Part shown: positions 49,863 through 59,359 of the stretch, in pieces | Position numbering within the stretch: position 1 is the stretch's first letter | Layout of the letters: the number at the start of each line of letters is the position of its first letter | Assembly: GCF_006088715.1 (NCBI RefSeq) | Contig: NZ_CP030771.1 | Coordinates: forward strand, 4,784,001 to 4,848,000 | Direction of reading: 5' to 3' | From: Streptomyces sp. YIM 121038 | GTDB lineage: Bacteria > Actinomycetota > Actinomycetes > Streptomycetales > Streptomycetaceae | DNA length: 64,000 nucleotides | Made by a program: the position numbers and the translations under genes | The notes under the pieces: generated by a model | What the model was told of the DNA's origin: nothing | Seen by the model: the letters and a program-made list of their open reading frames with translations, nothing else | Database searches by the model: none

Positions 49863-50618
49863 ATGACGACCCAGAAGTCCCCGAAGTCCGCCGCCCTCAC
49901 CCGCGCCTCCGTCGTGGGCGGCGTCGCCGCCTCCGCCGTCCTCCTGCTGTCCGTGCCCGCCTTCGCGCACGTCAGCGTCACCCCCGAGGGCCAGGCGGCC
50001 AAGGGCGGCTACGCGACCGTCAACTTCAAGGTCCCGAACGAGCGCGACGACGCCTCGACGACCAAGCTGGAAGTCACCTTCCCCGCCGACCACCCGCTCG
50101 CGTCCGTGATGCCGCAGCCCGTGCCCGGCTGGAAGGCGAAGGTCACCAAGACCAAGCTCGACAAGCCGATCGAGATCCACGGCGAGAAGATCAACGAGGC
50201 CGTCTCCAAGGTCACCTGGACCGCCGACGGCAAGGGCGTGGAGCCCGGCTACTTCCAGAAGTTCCCGCTGTCCATCGGCCAGCTGCCCGAGGACGCCGAC
50301 GAGCTGGTCTTCAAGGCCCTGCAGACGTACGACAACAAGGAAGTCGTCCGCTGGATCGAGCCGCAGAAGGGTGACGAGGAGCCGGAGTACCCGGCGCCGA
50401 CGCTCGCGCTGACCGCCGCGTCCGACGACCACCACGGCGCCTCCGCCGCCAAGGACGACAAGTCCGACGCCAAGTCCGGCGACGCCAAGCAGGAGACCGC
50501 GTCGGACGGCGACAGCAGCGACACCACCGCCCGCACCCTCGGCATCGTGGGCATCGTCGTCGGCGTGGCGGGGGTCGCCTTCGGCGTCGTCGCCCAGCGC
50601 CGCCGCGCCACCAGCTGA
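49863..50618 (+). CDS. YcnI-family (DUF1775) copper-associated protein
   Basis: A 251-aa protein. Signal peptide ~1-35 ending PAFA, so the mature chain begins HVSVTPEG, the N-terminal His used for Cu(II) binding in YcnI. DUF1775 beta domain to ~170, then an Asp/Ser/Lys-rich spacer (~180-220) and a C-terminal TM (LGIVGIVVGVAGVAFGVVAQRRR). Membrane-anchored on the outer face. Part of the copper-delivery set. Confidence 0.88.
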   Translation: MTTQKSPKSAALTRASVVGGVAASAVLLLSVPAFAHVSVTPEGQAAKGGYATVNFKVPNERDDASTTKLEVTFPADHPLASVMPQPVPGWKAKVTKTKLDKPIEIHGEKINEAVSKVTWTADGKGVEPGYFQKFPLSIGQLPEDADELVFKALQTYDNKEVVRWIEPQKGDEEPEYPAPTLALTAASDDHHGASAAKDDKSDAKSGDAKQETASDGDSSDTTARTLGIVGIVVGVAGVAFGVVAQRRRATS

Positions 50619-50710
50619 GGCGTCGCCGCCCAGGCCGCCCTCGGGACGCGCCGCCGCCGGACACCCGGCCCCGGCGCGTCCCGGCCCCCTCACATCTGGG
50701 ACATTTTCGT

Positions 50711-51436
50711 ATGCGCAAGTTGAGCAACCAGACCACCACGTCGGGCCCGAAGACCACGAAGAGGCGCGCGTTCGCCGGCGCGGCCCTGCTCGCCGCCGCG
50801 GGACTCACGCTGACCGCCTGCGGCGGGGACAACGGCGACAAGAAGGACAAGCCGATCGCCGACGTCTCCATGGAGGCGGAGTCGAAGCAGGCCGCGACCG
50901 TCCTCGACAAGCCGTTCAAGAAGCCGGACCTGGTCCTCACCGACACCCACGGCAAGAAGTACGACCTGCGCGAGCGGACCAAGGGCAAGCCGGTGCTGCT
51001 GTACTACGGCTACACCAACTGCCCCGACGTCTGTCCGCTGACGATGAGCAACATCGCCGTCGCCAAGAAGGACATGCTGCGCAAGAAGGCCGTCACCAAG
51101 GCGGAGCTCGACCAGCTCCAGGTCGTCTTCGTGACCACCGACCCCGAGCGGGACAAGCCCAAGGAACTCGGCAAGTGGCTGAAGGCCCAGGACCCCGAGT
51201 TCATCGGCCTCACCGGTGACTTCCCGACCATCCAGGGCAGCGCCCGGACGGTCGGCATCAGCATCGAGCCGTCCAAGAAGCTCAAGAACAACAAGATCGA
51301 GTCGATGCACGGCACACAGGTCATCGCCTTCTCCCCGAAGACCGACGCCGGATACGTCGTCTACAACGGCCAGGACACCCGCGCCGAGGAGTACGCGCAG
51401 GACCTCCCCAAGATCATCAAGGGACAGAACCCGTGA
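50711..51436 (+). CDS. sco: Sco/SenC copper metallochaperone (lipoprotein)
   Basis: A 241-aa protein. Lipobox LTLTAC near 33-38. Thioredoxin-like Sco domain with YYGYTNCPDVCPLTM (C-x3-C copper ligands, ~104-108) and MHGTQVIAF (His ligand, ~200). Delivers copper to cytochrome oxidase and, in Streptomyces lividans, is tied to copper-dependent development. Overlaps the next gene by 4 bp. Confidence 0.93.
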   Translation: MRKLSNQTTTSGPKTTKRRAFAGAALLAAAGLTLTACGGDNGDKKDKPIADVSMEAESKQAATVLDKPFKKPDLVLTDTHGKKYDLRERTKGKPVLLYYGYTNCPDVCPLTMSNIAVAKKDMLRKKAVTKAELDQLQVVFVTTDPERDKPKELGKWLKAQDPEFIGLTGDFPTIQGSARTVGISIEPSKKLKNNKIESMHGTQVIAFSPKTDAGYVVYNGQDTRAEEYAQDLPKIIKGQNP

Positions 51437-52134
51437 ACCACCGCACCACCCGGCGCCGCCTCCTCACCGGCTGTGCCATAGCACTGACCGCGGGCCTCGC
51501 CCTGACCGGCTGCAACGACGACAAGGGCGCGAAGGACGCGTCCGAGAAGCCCGAGCTGAAGGTCAGCGGCGCCTACATCCCCGTCCCCGCCATGGACGAC
51601 ATGGCGGGCGGCTTCTTCACGCTCACCAACAAGGGCGCCGCCGACACGCTCACCTCGGCGTCCAGCCCGCTCGCGGGCAGCGTGACCCTGCACGCCACCA
51701 AGGGCAGCACGATGAAGGAGCAGAAGTCCTTCGCCGTGCCCGCGAACGGCGAGCTCGTCTTCGCCCGCGGCGGCAACCACATCATGCTCGAGAAGCTGAA
51801 GCACAAGCCGAAGCTGGGCGACAAGGTGAAGGTCACGCTCCGGTTCGAGAAGTCGGACCCGATCACGGTCGAGATGCCGGTGAAGGCCGCGACGTACAAC
51901 CCGAAGCCGGGCTCCGGCACGACGGACTCCGACAAGGCCGACACCGGAAAGACCGACTCCGGCAAGACCGACTCCGGCGACACGGACTCCGGCAAGAAGA
52001 CGCACTCCGGCAACCCGAAGACGCACTCCGAGCACGACCAGCACGCCACGGCCGACGGTTCCAAGGCCGATCAGCACGCCTCGCACTCGTCGCACGCCTC
52101 GCACTCGTCGCACGCCTCGCACTCGTCGCACTGA
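51433..52134 (+). CDS. ecuC: PCuAC-type copper chaperone (ECuC-like lipoprotein) with His-rich tail
   Basis: A 233-aa protein; GTG overlapping the sco stop. Lipobox ALTGC. PCuAC domain with candidate ligands in AMDDMAGGF, VTLHATKGSTM and GNHIMLEKLK. After ~150 comes a DSGKTDSGDTDSGKK stretch and a His-rich tail ending in three exact HSSHAS-type units encoded by an 18-bp repeat (52078-52131). In S. lividans ECuC hands Cu(I) to Sco. Confidence 0.9.
   Translation: MNHRTTRRRLLTGCAIALTAGLALTGCNDDKGAKDASEKPELKVSGAYIPVPAMDDMAGGFFTLTNKGAADTLTSASSPLAGSVTLHATKGSTMKEQKSFAVPANGELVFARGGNHIMLEKLKHKPKLGDKVKVTLRFEKSDPITVEMPVKAATYNPKPGSGTTDSDKADTGKTDSGKTDSGDTDSGKKTHSGNPKTHSEHDQHATADGSKADQHASHSSHASHSSHASHSSH
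52078..52131 (+). repeat. Three perfect 18-bp repeats encoding His/Ser units
   Basis: Unit GCCTCGCACTCGTCGCAC at 52078-52095, 52096-52113 and 52114-52131, giving Ala-Ser-His-Ser-Ser-His each time, at the 3' end of the copper chaperone gene. Confidence 0.95.
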
Positions 52135-52150
52135 GGGGACTGAAGAGTTG

Positions 52151-54250
52151 ATGCGGACCACCGCTCCCCGCCCGGGGCCGGACCTCGCCGGCCTCGGACG
52201 CCTGCTGCTCGTCGCCGCGGCCCTGGTCTCCGCCGTGCTCGGCGCCGTCCTCGCCACCGCGGCGCCCGCCGACGCGCACGCCGCGCTGACCGGCAGCGAT
52301 CCCAAGCGGGGGGCGGTGGTCGCCAAGGCGCCCGACCAGGTGTCCCTGACCTTCTCCGAGAAGGTCGCCATGTCCGACGGCTCGGTCCGGGTCCTCGACC
52401 CCGCGGGCAAGCGCGCCGACACCGGCAAGACCACCGACCTCGGCTCCACCACGTACGGCGTGAAACTGAAGCCCGGCCTGCCCGACGGCACCTTCACCGT
52501 CGCCTACCAGGTCGTCTCCGCCGACAGCCACCCCATCGCCGGAGCCTTCACCTTCTCCATCGGCGCGCCCTCCGACACCAAGGTCGCGCTGCCCGACCAG
52601 GAGGTCGGCGGCGGCCTCGTCGGCACGCTCTACGACACGGCGCGCTACCTCTCGTACGCCGGGTTCATCGTCGTCGTCGGCGGTGCCGCCTTCGTCCTCG
52701 GCTGCTGGCCGCGCGGCGCAGGCGTCCGGCCGCTCCAGCGCCTCGTCGTCTCCGGCTGGCTCGCCCTGACCGGCGCCACGCTCGCGACGCTGCTGCTGCG
52801 CGCGCCCTACACCGGCTCCGGAAAGCTCGCCGACGCCTTCGACCTCGCGAAGCTGGGCGACGTCCTGCAGACCAAGACGGGCGCCGCGCTCGTCTCGCGG
52901 CTGCTGCTCCTCGCGGCCGCCGCGCTGTTCATCGCCGTCCTGTTCGGCGCGTACGACAAACGCGAGGACCCCAAGGAGAAGCGGGACCTGGCCTTCGGCC
53001 TGGCCGTCGGCGGCGGGGTCGTCGCCATCGGCATCGCGGCGACCTGGGCGCTCGCCGAGCACGCCTCGACCGGCATCCAGGCCGGGCTCGCCATGCCCGT
53101 CGACGTGCTGCACCTGCTCGCCGTCGCCGTCTGGCTCGGCGGTGTCGTGGCGCTGCTGCTGTGTCTGTACCGGGCGCCGCTGATCGACGCGAGTGCCGTA
53201 CGCCGCTTCTCCGGGGTGGCCTTCGGCAGCGTCGTGGCCCTCGCCGGGACCGGGCTCTACCAGTCGTGGCGGCAGGTCGGTTCCTGGACCGCGCTCGTGG
53301 AGACCGACTACGGACAGCTGCTCCTGATCAAGATCGGGCTCGTCGCCGTCCTCGTCGGCATCGCCTCCGTGTCCCGCCGCTGGACCGGGCGCATCCTCGC
53401 GGAGGCGGGCGGCCTGGCACCCGAGGCGGCGGCGACGGCGGTCGTCGAACAGCGCACGCGGGCGACCACGGCCAAGAACGCCACGGCCGGCAAGAACGCC
53501 ACGGCCAAGGGCGCGAGCACCAACGCGAGCACCAAGAAGAAGAAGCCCGTCGCCGTCGCGCACAGCTCCAAGACCGGGGTGTCGGCGACGGTGGACACGG
53601 ACGCCGGGACCGGCGGCACGTCCCTCGACAAGGCCAAGGACAAGCCCGGCGCCAAGCCCGGAGACAAGCCCGCAGGCGACGACAAGCGTGCCGCCCAGCT
53701 CGCCCGGCAGCGGGCCGCCGTGGACGCCGCCCGGGAGAAGCGGGTCCGCGACGCCGATCCGCACCGCTCCGGCCTGCGCCGCTCGGTGCTCGCCGAGGTC
53801 GGTGTCGCCGTCGTCCTGCTCGCCGTCACCACGGCCCTGACCACCACCGAGCCGGGGCGCACCGAGGAAGAGGCCAAGAACGCCACCTCGTCCGCGCCCC
53901 AGAACACCGGGCCCGTCAAGATCAAGATTCCGTTCGACACCGGCGGCCAGGACGGCAAGGGCACCGTGCGCCTCGAACTCGACCCCGGCCGCACCGGCAG
54001 CAACGACCTGCACGTGTACGCGACCCGGCCCAACGGCAGCGCCTTCGACATCCCCGAGGTGAAGATCGCCTTCACGCTCAAGGCCAAGGACGTCGGCCCC
54101 CTGCCGGTCGCCCCCGACCGCATCGCCACCGGACACTGGAGCGCGAGCGGAGTGCAGATTCCCATGGCCGGCGACTGGAAGGTCGCGGTGACCGTCCGCA
54201 CCTCCGACATCGACCAGGTCACCCTCGACAAGAACGTGCAGATCGGCTGA
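52151..54250 (+). CDS. CopC-CopD fusion copper protein with extra C-terminal domain
   Basis: A 699-aa protein (ATG 52151; a TTG at 52148 is equivalent). Signal ~1-40, mature N-terminus HAALTGSDPKRG (CopC His-type Cu site), CopC domain to ~135. CopD-like membrane part ~155-420 with about eight spans. Then a long Ala/Lys/Thr linker (~430-530), one more TM (~545-565), and an extracellular beta domain (~585-699: NDLHVYATRPNGSAFDIPEVKIAF ... GDWKVAVTV) like YtkA domains. Imports or buffers copper at the membrane. Confidence 0.88.
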   Translation: MRTTAPRPGPDLAGLGRLLLVAAALVSAVLGAVLATAAPADAHAALTGSDPKRGAVVAKAPDQVSLTFSEKVAMSDGSVRVLDPAGKRADTGKTTDLGSTTYGVKLKPGLPDGTFTVAYQVVSADSHPIAGAFTFSIGAPSDTKVALPDQEVGGGLVGTLYDTARYLSYAGFIVVVGGAAFVLGCWPRGAGVRPLQRLVVSGWLALTGATLATLLLRAPYTGSGKLADAFDLAKLGDVLQTKTGAALVSRLLLLAAAALFIAVLFGAYDKREDPKEKRDLAFGLAVGGGVVAIGIAATWALAEHASTGIQAGLAMPVDVLHLLAVAVWLGGVVALLLCLYRAPLIDASAVRRFSGVAFGSVVALAGTGLYQSWRQVGSWTALVETDYGQLLLIKIGLVAVLVGIASVSRRWTGRILAEAGGLAPEAAATAVVEQRTRATTAKNATAGKNATAKGASTNASTKKKKPVAVAHSSKTGVSATVDTDAGTGGTSLDKAKDKPGAKPGDKPAGDDKRAAQLARQRAAVDAAREKRVRDADPHRSGLRRSVLAEVGVAVVLLAVTTALTTTEPGRTEEEAKNATSSAPQNTGPVKIKIPFDTGGQDGKGTVRLELDPGRTGSNDLHVYATRPNGSAFDIPEVKIAFTLKAKDVGPLPVAPDRIATGHWSASGVQIPMAGDWKVAVTVRTSDIDQVTLDKNVQIG

Positions 54251-54255
54251 ACCCC

Positions 54256-55515
54256 ATGGCGGACCACACCATTTCGCGACGGCGCCTGCTCGGTACGGCG
54301 GGCGCCACCGGCCTCGCACTCGGCGCGGCAGGCGGCGCGGCCGGATACGCCGCGGCGTCCTCCGGATCGTCCGGCGGCTCGGACACGACGGGCACACCGC
54401 TGACGTCGCTCGGGGCCGATGAGGTGATGTTTCACGGGAAACATCAGCCCGGGATCACCACCCCCGTGCAGTCCTGCGGCCATCTGGTCGCCTTCGACCT
54501 CACCCCGGGCGCCGGGCGCAAGGAGGCGACGGCCCTGCTGCGCCGCTGGTCGGCGGTGGCTCAGCGGCTGATGGCGGGCAAGCCGGTGGAGGGCCACGGC
54601 CAGGACACCGACATCGCGCGCGACGCGGGGCCGTCCTCGCTGACCGTCACCTTCGGCTTCGGCCACAGCTTCTTCGGCCGCACCGGCCTGGAGAAGCAGC
54701 GCCCGGCCGCCCTCGACCCGCTGCCGGAGTTCTCCTCCGACCGCCTCGACAAGGCCCGCGGCAACGGCGACCTGTGGGTACAGATCGGCGCCAACGACTC
54801 CCTGGTCGCCTTCCACGCGCTGCGCGCCCTGCAGAACGAGACGGGCTCGGCGGCGCGGCTGCGCTGGCAGATGAACGGCTTCAACCGCTCGCCCGGCGCC
54901 ACCGCCCGCCCCATGACGACGCGCAACCTCATGGGCCAGATCGACGGCACGAACAACCCGAAGCCGTCCGACGACGACTTCGACAAGCGCGTCTTCGTGC
55001 CCGACAAGGCCGCCGACGCCGACCCCGCCTGGATGGCGGGCGGCTCGTACGCCGTCGTACGCCGCATCCGGATGCTCCTGGACGACTGGGAGGGGCTCTC
55101 CGCCAAGGACCAGGAGGACGTCATCGGCCGCCGCAAGGCCGACGGCGCGCCGCTGACGGGCGGCACGGAGACCACCGAGATGGAGCTGGAGAAGACGACC
55201 GCGGGCGGCGACCTCGTGGTCCCGCTCAACGCGCACGCCCGCATCAGCCGCCCCGACCAGAACGGGGGCGCCGCGATGCTGCGCCGCCCGTTCTCGTACC
55301 ACGACGGCTTCACCGGCAAGGGCGAGCCGGACGCGGGCCTGCTCTTCATCTGCTGGCAGGCCGACCCGCTGCGCGGCTTCGTCCCGGTGCAGCGGAAGCT
55401 CGACCGGGGCGACGCCCTGTCGAAGTTCATCCGGCACGAGGCGAGCGGGGTGTACGCGGTGCCGGGCGGGGCGGAAGCCGGTGGGTACGTGGGGCAGGCG
55501 CTGCTGGAGGGCTGA
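54256..55515 (+). CDS. dtpA: Tat-exported DyP-type haem peroxidase (DtpA-like)
   Basis: A 419-aa protein. Twin-arginine signal SRRRLLGTAG near 7-16. DyP hallmarks: GQIDGTNNPKP near 229 (catalytic Asp), LNAHARISRPDQNGG near 323 (proximal haem His), and a distal Arg in MLRRPFSYHDG. Last gene of the cluster, 5 bp after the CopCD gene. In S. lividans DtpA works with the copper chaperones and GlxA in the hyphal morphology pathway. Confidence 0.92.
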   Translation: MADHTISRRRLLGTAGATGLALGAAGGAAGYAAASSGSSGGSDTTGTPLTSLGADEVMFHGKHQPGITTPVQSCGHLVAFDLTPGAGRKEATALLRRWSAVAQRLMAGKPVEGHGQDTDIARDAGPSSLTVTFGFGHSFFGRTGLEKQRPAALDPLPEFSSDRLDKARGNGDLWVQIGANDSLVAFHALRALQNETGSAARLRWQMNGFNRSPGATARPMTTRNLMGQIDGTNNPKPSDDDFDKRVFVPDKAADADPAWMAGGSYAVVRRIRMLLDDWEGLSAKDQEDVIGRRKADGAPLTGGTETTEMELEKTTAGGDLVVPLNAHARISRPDQNGGAAMLRRPFSYHDGFTGKGEPDAGLLFICWQADPLRGFVPVQRKLDRGDALSKFIRHEASGVYAVPGGAEAGGYVGQALLEG

Positions 55516-55546
55516 CTCGCGCCGGGCGGTGGCGGAAGGCTGACCC

Positions 55547-55596
55547 GTGGCGGGCGGTGGCGGAGGGGCCAGTGGCGGGCGGTGGCGGAGGGGCCA
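55547..55596. repeat. Two perfect 25-bp repeats between dtpA and pheA
   Basis: A unit beginning GTGGCGGGCGGTGGCGG occupies 55547-55571 and 55572-55596 identically; a partial diverged copy precedes at ~55520-55540. Purine-rich, no hairpin. Confidence 0.9.
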
Positions 55597-55646
55597 GTGG
55601 CAGCGGACGCGTACGCCCGCCCCGTCCGCCGCATTAGGGTGACGGC

Positions 55647-56582
55647 ATGTCGGCGACGCGCTACACCTACCTCGGCCCTGAAGGCACCTTCACCGAAGCC
55701 GCCCTGCGCACCCTGCCAGAGGCCGCGACCCGCGAGCTGGTGCCGATGGTCTCGGTGCCCGCGGCCCTCGACGCCGTGCGCGCGGGCGAGGCAGCGGCGG
55801 CGCTGGTGCCGATCGAGAACTCGGTGGAGGGCGGCGTCACGACCACCGTGGACGAGCTCGCCAAGGGCGAGCCGTTGATGATCTACCGCGAGGTGGTCCT
55901 GCCGATCGCCTTCGCCCTCCTGGTGCGTCCGGGCACCGCCCTCAAGGACGTCAAGACGGTGACCGGGCACCCGGTGGCCCAGCCGCAGGTGCGCAACTGG
56001 CTGGCCGCCCACCTGCCGGACGCGGTGTGGGAGTCGGCGGCGTCGAACGCGGACGGCGCCCGCCTGGTGCAGGAGGGCCGGTTCGACGCGGCGTTCGCGG
56101 GCGAGTTCGCCGCGGCGACGTACGGGCTCGAACCGCTGGTCACCGAGATCCACGACGCGGCGAACGCGGAGACGCGGTTCGTCCTCGTCGGCCGCCCGGC
56201 CCGGCCCGCGGCGCCGACGGGCGCGGACAAGACCTCGCTGGTGATCTGGCTCGGCGACGACCACCCCGGCGCGCTGCTCGAACTGCTCCAGGAGTTCGCG
56301 GTCCGCGGCGTCAACCTGATGCGCATCGAGTCCCGCCCGACCGGTCGCGGCATCGGCGACTACTGCTTCTCCGTGGACGCCGAGGGCCACATCACGGACC
56401 GCCGCGTCGGCGAGGCCCTGATGGGCCTGAAGCGGATCTGCCCGAAGGTGCGCTTCCTCGGCTCGTATCCGCGTGCCGGAGTGGCACCGGAGAACGTACG
56501 GCCGCTGCGGCCCGGGACCTCCGACGAGGACTTCACATCGGCGTCGGACTGGCTCGCGCGCAGCCAGGACGGCCGATTCTGA
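55647..56582 (+). CDS. pheA: Prephenate dehydratase
   Basis: A 311-aa monofunctional enzyme. Catalytic domain ~1-185 (YTYLGPEGTFTEAAL, PIENSVEGGV with the active-site Asn/Ser-type loop, and NAETRFVLVG with the T-R-F motif). ACT domain ~200-285 (LLELLQEFAVRGVNLMRIESRPTGRGIGDY) containing the ESRP motif for phenylalanine feedback. Converts prephenate to phenylpyruvate. Confidence 0.95.
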   Translation: MSATRYTYLGPEGTFTEAALRTLPEAATRELVPMVSVPAALDAVRAGEAAAALVPIENSVEGGVTTTVDELAKGEPLMIYREVVLPIAFALLVRPGTALKDVKTVTGHPVAQPQVRNWLAAHLPDAVWESAASNADGARLVQEGRFDAAFAGEFAAATYGLEPLVTEIHDAANAETRFVLVGRPARPAAPTGADKTSLVIWLGDDHPGALLELLQEFAVRGVNLMRIESRPTGRGIGDYCFSVDAEGHITDRRVGEALMGLKRICPKVRFLGSYPRAGVAPENVRPLRPGTSDEDFTSASDWLARSQDGRF

Positions 56583-57257
56583 GCGTTTGACGCTCCGCCA
56601 CCGGGTCTTCCCGGTGCTTCCGCCTGCCTGTGCACAGGTCCGGATCGGTAGTCCTACCTGCAGATTTATGTTGTCCACAGAAGTTATCCACAGGTCCCCT
56701 TCTCGACCTGGGGACAAGTCGACAAGGCAGTGCGACATCGTCGACAAAACGGCACTCAGCGCCCAAGTCCGCCCACAGCCACTCCCGTCACTCCTTCGTC
56801 CACCTTTTTCCATGTGGTGACACTTTGGAGTTAACCAATTCCACTCGAAAGTTGGCGCTGAGCAGGTTTGGGAAGGGAATCCTTCACTGTGGGGGACCAT
56901 GAAAAGGGCCCCGATCCGGCGTCCACAGATCTTTCGCACAGCCTGTGGATAACTTTCCGGAGACTCCGATTCCTGTGGACAACCGGCTCCCCAAGTCCCG
57001 TTTCCCACAAGGGAATCCAGTCAAGGCGACGAGGCCCATCTGCCCCGATTCGGGGAATGACGCCCGTTTTATTGACCCTGCCGTGCCATGCGCCGGGGCC
57101 GCGGCAACCCCCCGGTGGGCACGCGTCCCCACCCGCGAAAGCCGGGTGACGGGCCGAAGTGATGGGCGAGAAATTCACATTCCGGCATTTCGGTCATATC
57201 GGGGGGCAGGGGAAAATCAAGTCGTGGGCCGGAAGCGCACGAAGGTAGCCTGGGGGG
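56583..57257. other. 675-bp non-coding region between pheA and serS
   Basis: No credible gene. Less GC-rich than its surroundings in the middle, with a cluster of DnaA boxes (separate entry) and, nearer serS, a small hairpin CACCCG/CGGGTG at 57130-57148 with loop CGAAAGC. The serS promoter should be at ~57170-57240. No T-box or recognised riboswitch. Confidence 0.6.
56671..56982. promoter_or_regulatory. Cluster of DnaA boxes outside oriC
   Basis: Four perfect boxes: TTGTCCACA (56671-56679, +), TTATCCACA (56684-56692, +), TTATCCACA (56944-56952, -), TTGTCCACA (56974-56982, -). Near-matches: 56709-56717 (-, one mismatch) and 56919-56927 (+, TCCACA core). Two tight pairs point toward each other ~250 bp apart. 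dnaA and dnaN are not adjacent, so this is not oriC; a DnaA-titrating or regulatory site is likely. Confidence 0.8.
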
Positions 57258-58547
57258 GTGATTGACCTTCGCCTGCTCCGTGAGGACCCCGACCGTGTTC
57301 GCGCTTCGCAGCGCGCCCGTGGAGAGGACGTCGGCCTCGTCGACTCCCTCCTCTCCGCCGACGAGCGGCGCAGGTCCTCAGGGGTCCGCTTCGACGAGCT
57401 CCGTTCCGAGCAGAAGGCGCTCGGCAAGCTCATCCCCAAGGCTTCCGGTGACGAGAAGGCCGAGCTCCTGAAGAAGGCGGGCGAGCTGGCCGCCGCGGTC
57501 AAGGCCGCGGGCGCCGAGCAGGACGAGGCCGACGAGGAGACCAAGCGCCTGCTGCTCCGTCTCGGCAACCTCGTGCACCCGGACGTCCCGGTCGGCGGCG
57601 AGGAGGACTTCGTCGTCCTGGAGACGCACGGCACGGTCCGTGACTTCGCCGCGGAGGGCTTCGAGCCGAAGGACCACCTGGAGCTCGGCCAGGCGCTCGG
57701 CGCCATCGACGTCGAGCGCGCCGCCAAGGTCTCCGGCTCGCGCTTCTACTACCTGACGGGTGTCGGCGCGCTCCTGGAGCTCGCGCTGGTCAACGCGGCC
57801 ATCGCGCAGGCCACCGAGGCCGGGTTCATCCCGATGCTGACCCCCGCGCTCGTCCGCCCGCACGCCATGGAGGGCACGGGCTTCCTCGGCCAGGCCGCGG
57901 AGAACGTGTACCACCTGGAGAAGGACGACTTCTACCTGGTCGGCACCTCCGAGGTCCCGCTCGCGGCGTACCACATGGACGAGATCCTCGAGGCCGACAA
58001 GCTCCCCCTGCGGTACGCGGGCTTCTCGCCCTGCTTCCGCCGCGAGGCGGGCACGTACGGCAAGGACACCCGCGGCATCTTCCGGGTGCACCAGTTCGAC
58101 AAGGTCGAGATGTTCTCGTACGTCGCCCCCGAGGACGCGGCGGCCGAGCACCAGCGGCTCCTCGACTGGGAGAAGCAGTGGCTGAACAGCCTCGAACTGC
58201 CCTTCCAGGTGATCGACGTCGCCACGGGCGACCTGGGCGCGTCCGCCTCCCGCAAGTTCGACTGCGAGGCGTGGATCCCCACCCAGGGCAAGTACCGCGA
58301 GCTGACCTCCGCGTCGAACTGCGACAGCTTCCAGGCCCGCCGGCTCTCCGTGCGCATGCGCGAGGACAAGGACGGCAAGAAGAACGTGCAGCCGCTCGCG
58401 ACGCTGAACGGCACGCTGTGCGCCGTGCCGCGCACGATCGTGGCGCTCCTGGAGAACCACCAGCTCGCGGACGGCTCCGTGCGCGTCCCCGAGGTGCTCC
58501 GTCCGTACCTGGGCGGCCGCGAGATCCTGGAGCCCCTCGCCAAGTGA
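57258..58547 (+). CDS. serS: Seryl-tRNA synthetase
   Basis: A 429-aa class II synthetase. N-terminal coiled-coil arm ~30-100 ([26 protein letters not shown]...), motif 2 [27 protein letters not shown], motif 3 region [23 protein letters not shown] start. Its stop overlaps the GTG of the HAD gene, so the two form an operon. Confidence 0.96.
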   Translation: MIDLRLLREDPDRVRASQRARGEDVGLVDSLLSADERRRSSGVRFDELRSEQKALGKLIPKASGDEKAELLKKAGELAAAVKAAGAEQDEADEETKRLLLRLGNLVHPDVPVGGEEDFVVLETHGTVRDFAAEGFEPKDHLELGQALGAIDVERAAKVSGSRFYYLTGVGALLELALVNAAIAQATEAGFIPMLTPALVRPHAMEGTGFLGQAAENVYHLEKDDFYLVGTSEVPLAAYHMDEILEADKLPLRYAGFSPCFRREAGTYGKDTRGIFRVHQFDKVEMFSYVAPEDAAAEHQRLLDWEKQWLNSLELPFQVIDVATGDLGASASRKFDCEAWIPTQGKYRELTSASNCDSFQARRLSVRMREDKDGKKNVQPLATLNGTLCAVPRTIVALLENHQLADGSVRVPEVLRPYLGGREILEPLAK

Positions 58548-59359
58548 GCTCCGACGGCCCCGCCTTTCCGTACAAGCTCGTCGCCACCGACCTCGACGGA
58601 ACGCTCCTGCGTCCCGACGACTCGGTGTCGACGCGCACCCGTGACGCGCTCACCGCGGCCACCGCGGCGGGCGCGGCCCACATCATCGTCACCGGCCGCT
58701 CGGTGCCGTGGACGCGGCACGTCCTGGAGGACCTCGGTTACGAGGGCATCGCCGTGTGCGGCCAGGGCGCGCAGGTCTACCACGCGGGTGAGCGGCGGCT
58801 GCTCACCTCGGTCACGCTGGACCGGCAGCTGGCGGGCCTGGCCCTGGCGAAGATAGAGGCGGAGATCGGCCCGCTGGCGCTCGCCGCGAGCCGTGACGGC
58901 ATCGACGGCGAGGTCCTCGTCGGCCCCGGGTACCTGGTCCAGGACGGCCCGCTCCCCGCGGTCCCGCTCGCCGACCCGGCCGACCTGTGGTCGGCTCCGC
59001 TGAACAAGCTGTACGTCCAGCACCCGGGCCTCGACGACGACGCGCTCACGGCCGTGGCACGGGAGGTCGCGGGGGACCTCGTGGGCGTCACGATGGCCGG
59101 CGAGGGCATCGTGGAGATACTGCCGCTGGGTCTGACCAAGGCGACGGGCCTGTCCCTGGCCGCCCGTCGGCTCGGCGCGAAGGCCGTGGACACGATCGCG
59201 TTCGGCGACATGCCCAACGACATCCCCATGTTCGCCTGGTCCGCCCACGGCGTGGCCATGGCCAACGCCCATGAGGAGCTCAAGGCGGTGGCGGACGAGG
59301 TGACGACGTCGAACGAGGCCGACGGAATCGCGGTCGTCCTGGAACGGTTGCTGGCTTAG
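58544..59359 (+). CDS. HAD-superfamily Cof-type hydrolase
   Basis: A 271-aa protein. Motif [13 protein letters not shown], motif II IIVTGRS, motif III Lys (LGLTKATGL), motif [15 protein letters not shown]. Type IIB cap between II and III. A cytoplasmic sugar-phosphate or flavin-type phosphatase; exact substrate not predictable. The GTG start overlaps the serS stop. Confidence 0.88.
   Translation: MSSDGPAFPYKLVATDLDGTLLRPDDSVSTRTRDALTAATAAGAAHIIVTGRSVPWTRHVLEDLGYEGIAVCGQGAQVYHAGERRLLTSVTLDRQLAGLALAKIEAEIGPLALAASRDGIDGEVLVGPGYLVQDGPLPAVPLADPADLWSAPLNKLYVQHPGLDDDALTAVAREVAGDLVGVTMAGEGIVEILPLGLTKATGLSLAARRLGAKAVDTIAFGDMPNDIPMFAWSAHGVAMANAHEELKAVADEVTTSNEADGIAVVLERLLA

Noticed and set aside
56583..57257. 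oriC
   Set aside because: Only four perfect boxes and no dnaA/dnaN flanks; Streptomyces oriC has many more boxes.
57000..57257. T-box or other riboswitch for serS
   Set aside because: No T-box core sequence; actinobacterial T-boxes mainly serve ileS. Only one short hairpin is visible.
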